Below are positions 58,147 through 64,000 of a DNA stretch of 64,000 bases, piece by piece. The stretch is from the NCBI GenBank assembly GCA_019055375.1, contig JAHQIW010004619.1, forward strand, positions 124,001 to 188,000. The letters are read 5' to 3'. The notes below the pieces were generated by a model that was not told the origin of the DNA, made no database searches, and saw only the letters and a program-made list of their open reading frames with translations. Within the stretch, counting starts at the first letter, position 1. Every line of letters begins with the position of its first letter. The DNA is from Parelaphostrongylus tenuis (taxonomy: Eukaryota > Nematoda > Chromadorea > Rhabditida > Metastrongylidae). The position numbers and the translations under genes are program-made.

Positions 58147-58462
58147 ATAGGGCGCAATGGTTAGAGGCACTCTGAGTAGCACACAAGGTCGATTGTTTGA
58201 GCTCGCGCTTATGGCTCACCAAGCCATCCATCCCTCGGGGGTTCATAAAGTAGTACCAGACAGGTCATACCTGTTTGCCAAGTCATATCTGTCTGGGAGG
58301 TTAAGCAGCATTGTTTCGGTACAGCGGGAGGCGCCGCGAGTCATCGTAAAGGTCAGATATGCATTCAATCACCTGAAACGAAGTTGCAATTGAAGACGAA
58401 TTCATGGCCCATCCTTCAGTGATTGGTCAAAGCCGAGAGCTGCATCCTTTTATCCTTTTTCA
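58147..58462 (+). repeat. tRNA-derived SINE, family 1
   Basis: Head TAGGGCGCAATGGTTAGAGG, shared body, tail CCGAGAGCTGCATCCTTTTA. It carries an internal duplication of the CAGGTCATACCTG area. Confidence 0.6.
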
Positions 58463-58786
58463 TTCTTGTTATATGAAGTTCGGCGTCGTCACATTAAGTG
58501 AAATTCAGTGCAGTGAAGCATCGCACGAATGAATTAGTCTAATGCGGCATTGCGCTTTTGTACCATAAGGTTGACGAACGAAACCGAAGGCACTGAAACA
58601 TTAGGCGATTGGAAAACTTTTCTGAGAACCCTTTGTAAAGCAAGCAGTTCAAAAAGTGACTGCTCCAGTCAAGGTCAAATGGAAATTGATTGCGAAATCT
58701 CTCTGATGAAAGCTTTTTTTCGAAGTCGTCTTACTAATATTTGGAATTATTAGTATTTTAATGCATTTTGCATTGTTCGTGATGTT

Positions 58787-58952
58787 TTCAATATACCTAA
58801 GAGAATTGAGTGGTGAACAAAAACGCGGCCTCAGGCGGGAATCGGACCCGCGTTTCGTCCTATCCGGGGACGGATGTACTAACCACTACACCACCGAGGC
58901 ATATTTGCCCGACCACTCATTCTGACCACTTAGTTCTCTTAGGTATATTGAA
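58787..58952. repeat. tRNA-core inverted-repeat element, second type
   Basis: Arms TTCAATATACCTAAGAGAA and TTCTCTTAGGTATATTGAA flank a 73-nt tRNA-like core on the minus strand (58828-58900). That core has acceptor stem GCCTCGG/CTGAGGC, a plausible D arm and a perfect T arm GCGGG-TCCGATT-CCCGC. The anticodon stem is only partly paired, so I do not call a functional tRNA. Confidence 0.6.
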
Positions 58953-59387
58953 GTCGTCTTAGATATGGAAGTATACGCCGCTCTGCGGCAAATATCTCTT
59001 TCCACCATAGTTCATCATTTGATCACAAACGTTTTGTAGCCCTGTGAGTAGCAGATCGCATAGAATTATGAGAGAGATCTGAAAACGTTTCGAAAATTCG
59101 CTCTTTCGAATCATTGGATTTTAATCCTTCGGGTGCTTTTGGTAAAGGCACTGCGAAATTTGTTCCCTACTCCATCAATGAGTTTTTTCGCACCTGAGCA
59201 TATTCGTACCTTAGTGATCTCGAATATGAATAAGTGAATTATCGACGACTTATGTTTACAGCCTTTTTCTCATTGATTTTTTGAATCCGAATGGATAAAT
59301 TGAAATGATACAGAAAAAGTATTCGATAAATGTGAGTCTGGTACAAATCTGGAGAGCTTCATGACGCAGAAAACTACTTGAACCTCC

Positions 59388-59408
59388 TCTCTCCCTTTCC
59401 CTCTCCCT

Positions 59409-59439
<31 letters not shown>

Positions 59440-59472
59440 CATCTTTTTCTTTCTCTCGCTCTCTCTATCTTT
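59388..59472. repeat. (CTCTCC)n and (TC)n tract
   Basis: Polypyrimidine run, starting as CTCTCC hexamers and changing to TC. Confidence 0.8.
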
Positions 59473-59639
59473 CAGAACGGAAAATTTTTGATTGTTTTCA
59501 TCAAGGAATCATCAATTTTCATTAACATTATAGCATAATACTCTTCTAATTCGACGTAGACATTGTTACCACTTTCTTGTCGTACGCGTTGATTTATGAG
59601 GGTCTTTCTGGTTTTGGAGGAGTTGAATGAAAATCCGAT

Positions 59640-59800
59640 CTCAATCGACGGAGAAGAACTTTTTATAGGAGTTCTAGTAACCATTCGAAAGCTGAGACTT
59701 AAGGCTACAGTCACACGTCGTCGGTTTTTCAAAGCATTCTTTTACAACGCTGTAACATTCAAAACAAAATCATGTTCCATGAAACCACGTGCTTTTTCTA
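59640..59800 (-). repeat. Dispersed repeat R copy
   Basis: Plus strand AGGAGTTCTAGTAACCATTC, AAAGCTGAGACTTAAGGC and TTTACAACGCTGTAACATTC match the inverse repeat. It lies upstream of the tyrosinase gene. Confidence 0.4.
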
Positions 59801-60239
59801 TTATCTCGTATACATTTCGTTAGACAAAACTCCTTCCTTAGAGGCTAGCACTCAAACTATAGCACAAGCTTCAACGAACTCAAAAATGTGTTTGCTTCTC
59901 AAAAGCACCTTTGACCTTTTGTTTTCCTCCAGTATTTTGACTGGCGCTTCAAACCTCTTTCGATAAAGCTCTTTCTTCAGCCATTTAATAATCATCTAAT
60001 AGCGTAATCTTCCCTAAATCTATCGTTGCACTTAGTTCCTCGAAATCGGCTATCTGGGAAAATAAGTTCGAATTTTACAATTTGCAAGGTTGTTCACAGG
60101 CTATTCGACTAGGCGAGAGCCTCAGCAGGTGGCGTGCCAGAGGCGGGCGAAGAGAGACGATTGGTATTATGTTATTGGAATGGAAATTTTTCCTCCACGT
60201 GCAGGGAAACTTCAGATAAAACGAATGAACAAGACAGTA

Positions 60240-60480
60240 GGAAAATATCTTTACACATTGACATTTTAAGCTTCCAACGGATTATACGCGTGATAAAAAT
60301 GAAGGCGAAAGGTGAATGTGAAACATAATTTTTGTTCTGGGTGCTACAACGTTGTAAACGGGTGTTTTGGAAGATCGGCGAGGTGGGGTTGCAGCCACAA
60401 GTCTTAGCTTTCGGATGTTTACTAACACTCTTGTGAAACATTCTTCTCCAACGAATGAAATCGGTTTTTCATTTGTTCCC
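60240..60480 (+). repeat. Dispersed repeat R, longest copy
   Basis: Runs from GCTTCCAACGGATTATACGC through GTGATAAAAATGAAGGCGAA, GCTACAACGTTGTAAACGGG and TTACTAACACTCTTGTGAAA to CCAACGAATGAAATCGG. I see no terminal inverted repeats, so the element type is unknown. Confidence 0.45.
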
Positions 60481-60741
60481 TTCTGATCAAAAAGACCATT
60501 CATGGTTTACAATTCGCTATGGTCAATTTGAGACGCAAAAATATGTTACTGATAATTTCAGAATTTTACCTTTCTAGTTCAGCAAATACACTGCTTCCAC
60601 TTTCGTTCGTACACTATACATAGTAACTGTTAAACGTTTGTTTTCTCTACATCGTACTGGAGCCACTGAAAAGTTTTTAACGTATAATTCAAGCATTTGC
60701 TCTCAACACATATGTAGATAACCTGGCAGACGTGAAGAAAT

Positions 60742-60754
60742 ACATACACACACA

Positions 60755-60806
<52 letters not shown>
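60742..60806. repeat. (CA)n microsatellite
   Basis: About 28 CA units with one TA interruption. Confidence 0.85.
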
Positions 60807-60807
<1 letters not shown>

Positions 60808-61171
60808 TGATATTTACACTCACAGATATCGAGATACGCACCGACGCACACACCTATCCATTGGTGCACTTCGATATGCACACACATAGCCGAAGAGCAG
60901 ACATTATTCATAGAGCAAAGTAAAAGAACAAAGAAAATGGAGCAGGTTATCACCATGGAGCTCAATAATTCATTGCAATACTTCGGGAACAGAGAGGAAA
61001 GATATTTAAATGGATCTCAGCTCGTAATTAATAATGCCTGCTGTTGCGCAATTTTGATTACACTTATTTTCCGTTGGTTGAGAAACCAGTTTTTCCTCTT
61101 TTTAGTCTCTCAAACGGACGTAATGAAAAATTTTTAGATCAAAAACTGGTGAAGGTTATATTTTCATCAAA

Positions 61172-61322
61172 TGATTCTCAAGGAAGGAAACATCTTTGCT
61201 AATAAACCATCAAATGGAGGTGTCTAACTTTGCAATCAGTTTTCAATCTTGTGAAACAAATGGTTCTTGATACTGGGAAACTTTTGTAATGTATATTAGC
61301 AAAGATGTTTCCTTCCCTGAGA
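61172..61322. mobile_element. 150-bp MITE-like element
   Basis: Ends TCTCAAGGAAGGAAACATCTT and AAGATGTTTCCTTCCCTGAGA are 28-bp inverted repeats with one mismatch. The interior is AT-rich and non-coding. The superfamily is not evident. Confidence 0.55.
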
Positions 61323-61639
61323 ATTTTACTCTTCATACATCATGAGTTTGCATCAGTTGCTAAGTGAATGAACTTTAGCTGCACGTTCTAGTATATGAAA
61401 AATTATGGGTGAACACAGGCGGAACGCGGGTCTTTTTGCTTACCTTTCGAATCGTTTGAATGTATTTGAAACATCATAACGCTGTTAAAAGGCAGTAAAA
61501 CAAAAAGAAACCTCAAGAATTATATATACACGATGGCTGTCAGCTCAATTTGGGTCAGTGCGATATGTGCTTACCTGACCAAACCTATTCAGTGTTGATG
61601 GTTGATAGTCATGATAGGGATATATCTGTAAAAGAGCGG

Positions 61640-61800
61640 TGGCAAAGACGGTGGCCCAGTGGTGGCACGCACCCTCGGTATGGATGCATTTTCAGCTCCC
61701 GTCTAAAGTCAACTTCTCGCCTACCACCTAATTCTCCTTGTAGGATGTGGAGTTTTAGTGATCAGAGATGTGGTATGAAGTTCGCCATCAGGCATCGTAG
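61640..61800 (+). repeat. Possible tRNA-derived SINE, single copy here
   Basis: GGTGGCCCAGTGGTGGCACG fits a pol III box A and is followed by tRNA-like spacing to CAGCTCCCGTC. No second copy occurs in this window, so assignment to a family is not possible. Confidence 0.3.
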
Positions 61801-62807
61801 ATTGTGAAATTACATCCTTATTAGCCTACAGTAACCTGTCAATGTGTCAGACTTGTGTTGCCTTTCCCATTGAAGTAGGGTATGTAATTGCTTACCCTAG
61901 ATTTATGGAAGCTTGGCTAGCCATTAATTTAGAATCAGAGTACCTATCGAATTAATGTACATCATGAAACACGTAACCTGCTGCATTACATACGCCTACA
62001 TTAATGCTCAAAGTGCACCTCGTAGATTTGTAGATTTCTCTCAAATGTCACAGCACCGTGATTCGTTATGAAATCATTAATGAGGTCGTACAAGTAAGCT
62101 TATAAGTTTTCCCTCTACTCTCAATGACGACAAAATTTTAGTATTGTGAGACTAATCGATACACCTCCAAAAAATCAGAATTCTTTTATCTCACTATCTA
62201 TTAAAAGTTTTATTGCCAAATGACGCTAAATTTTCAATAGTCGTTATATAAGGACATTTTCAAGTGAGATTCGTCATTCATTCGGTACCGTAGAACGATC
62301 GACGCGGACAAAGCAAAGGCGAAACCCCTACAATGGGAATGAGAGACTGTGGACAATCTACTCGAATCATCGGCCTCGTAGAAGGCGAAGACGTTGAAAT
62401 ATTAACGGAATAAATATCGTCTATCAGACTCATGCAATAGTTAAGTCGCAAGAGAAGCCGTTATTAACGCTAAAGAAGCTGATTTTTAGCTCGTGGGAAA
62501 TTAGATACATCGAAACACACATGAAGTGGGAAAACTGGATGTTTAACTGCGATGTACAAAGGTAGATAAACCCAATCTGAGTGCAAAAGTGACTCAGTTT
62601 TCGAAAAATTGTGATATTTTTACTTAAAAGCTCAGCGACAGATAAATTTGTATATCGGCAACACCCATCACGTTATAGGTGGCTGCTACCTCACAAAATG
62701 AAGAAAAACTAAAAGATACTCTATAACAAAAAGTTGATGGCTTTTTTTGTAACCAACCCTACGCTTTAGTGCTTGGTAATGAAAAAAAAAAGATTTGCTA
62801 GCATTTT

Positions 62808-63022
62808 CTTAAGCCTTTCAGAGGTCACGTGTGGCGTCTGGTTTTGCACCTCAAGTGTTAGACGTACGCTTCGCCTTTTTCGCAAGCCTCATCAGTGGCA
62901 CATGCCATTCGATTACTTGTTCTGTACCATCACATGCATGTGTTACTGATGACGCTTGCGAGGAAGTCAAAACGTAAGTCTAGCACTCGAGGAACCATAT
63001 CAGATCTCTAAAAGGCTTAAGA
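62808..63022. repeat. Palindromic element with two inverted hammerhead-like cores
   Basis: The outer ends TTCTTAAGCCTTTCAGAG and CTCTAAAAGGCTTAAGAA are inverted repeats and similarity continues inward. Each arm holds a core: minus strand 62855-62901 (CTGATGA, GAAG, CGTACGTC) and plus strand about 62935-62985 (CTGATGA, AAAA, CGTA). Each has one damaged position in the GAAA box. Confidence 0.5.
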
Positions 63023-64000
63023 AAATTCTGTCACACTATCTTAAATTTCCAAGCGAGGTATCAAAATAGACGACTTAAAGTGTTGGTGAAGAAAGTTTTT
63101 TAGCATTAGCCACTTTGGCCAACCAAGAATAGGAGAGCATGTGGAGCGACAGGAGATATTGAAGAGTAGACGGCGCTGTGCTTAGAACTGTCCTGCTTTA
63201 TAGACCCAATCCCCAATTCGATTATCCATTAGGATAATAGTGCTCTGTTCTTTTTACGGTGGTGGATTTGTAGTGGATTGTTCGCAAAAATGAACCATCG
63301 ATATGATAAATTCATTGACAATTCCAGGTCGCGTATAAGCACGATAAGCATCCCTTCACCTCTACGATCTCTAATAGAATCGAGGGCATAACGTATTCTC
63401 AAAGTGTTCGCAGCTTTGATTACTTTGTCGTTTAATCATTTGTAAAGTTGATATATGTTGCAGATTTTCAACAAGCGCGTCTACGTAGTGAAATCAAAGA
63501 AAAAAATTCAATGGAAAAATATTTGAAACTTCTAGAGTAAACGAGAACGTTAGAGTGACAGCGATTATGATAAGTGGTGACATTATGGAGGCGGTGAGGG
63601 TAAAAATACTTGAAGTGTATGAAAGTAACTAATGGAACAAGACGCTGGCATTTTCTCTCTTATTTATGAGTAGTTCAGCTATGGTCATTTGGCGAGAATG
63701 CAATTGTTCATTGTAAGGAAGCAAATAGATTAGTTGAATATTGGAAAAACTAAAACAGTAGTCATCATTCGATCTTGTAAAATAGATTTGTATTTCTCAA
63801 ACGCTGTGTTCCTCAGCGGGATTGAGAGAAAAAGTGTATAGGTGACAAATTTTTAGTTCTATGATAAACATTTCTTGCAAATTCTGGAAAAAAATTTTGA
63901 TAAAAATTTGACTGTGTGGAACATTTACTAGGGAGTTCCTTGATCAAGGGCCTCCAACTGCGCGTGCGACGAACTTCTCGGTTTTCCTAGATAACAGATA
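63023..64000. other. Window end: nothing recognised
   Basis: AT-rich, without long frames, inverted repeats or matches to the repeat families above. Confidence 0.5.

Noticed and set aside
58828..58900. Functional tRNA gene on the minus strand
   Set aside because: Acceptor and T arms are good, but the anticodon stem is only partly paired and the segment sits inside a palindromic repeat with relatives elsewhere. I describe it as tRNA-like.
1..64000. CRISPR arrays, operons, bacterial promoters or rRNA genes
   Set aside because: No direct-repeat/spacer pattern or conserved rRNA blocks. Introns and element types are eukaryotic.

Overview
The window looks like nuclear DNA of a nematode, most likely a strongylid such as a hookworm (inference). 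The evidence is spliceosomal introns with T-rich AG acceptors, one GC-AG intron, a tyrosinase carrying ShKT domains, an Atossa-family gene, mariner remnants, and introns swollen by repeats. I recognise two protein-coding genes; both had to be rebuilt from small exons, because no single open frame holds more than part of either.

Layout. 1-16.1 kb: no recognisable gene; SINE fragments, a 0.69-kb palindrome, low-complexity tracts. 16.15-27.01 kb (+): an Atossa (ATOS/FAM214) homologue, about 515 residues in 13 exons, one of them a tentative 19-nt exon. 27.0-29.2 kb: the gap between the two convergent gene ends. 29.20-56.51 kb (-): a secreted tyrosinase-like protein, 17 exons, with signal peptide, tyrosinase core, four ShKT domains and a Leu-Gln-Thr-Pro-Gly repeat tail. 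56.5-64 kb: repeats only.

Tyrosinases with ShKT domains act outside the cell, in cuticle or eggshell maturation in worms (family knowledge). This copy keeps the three CuA histidines but has Ser and Tyr where two CuB histidines should be. Its last exon also changes frame inside the repeat tail. It may be a catalytically dead family member or a decaying copy. The Atossa homologue looks intact; the fly protein is a nuclear regulator of metabolic genes. Nothing links the two genes beyond adjacency.

The least expected content is non-coding. A short motif dispersed through the window matches the hammerhead ribozyme core (CTGANGA, stem II, GAAA, a very short self-complementary stem III, a GTA or GTC cleavage site). 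In the three best copies stem I pairs although its sequence differs from copy to copy. There are also at least two tRNA-derived SINE families, palindromic elements built around tRNA-like cores, inverted SINE pairs, and five mariner remnants. Exon boundaries were inferred by eye from splice motifs, phase continuity and family similarity; no alignment or expression data were available.
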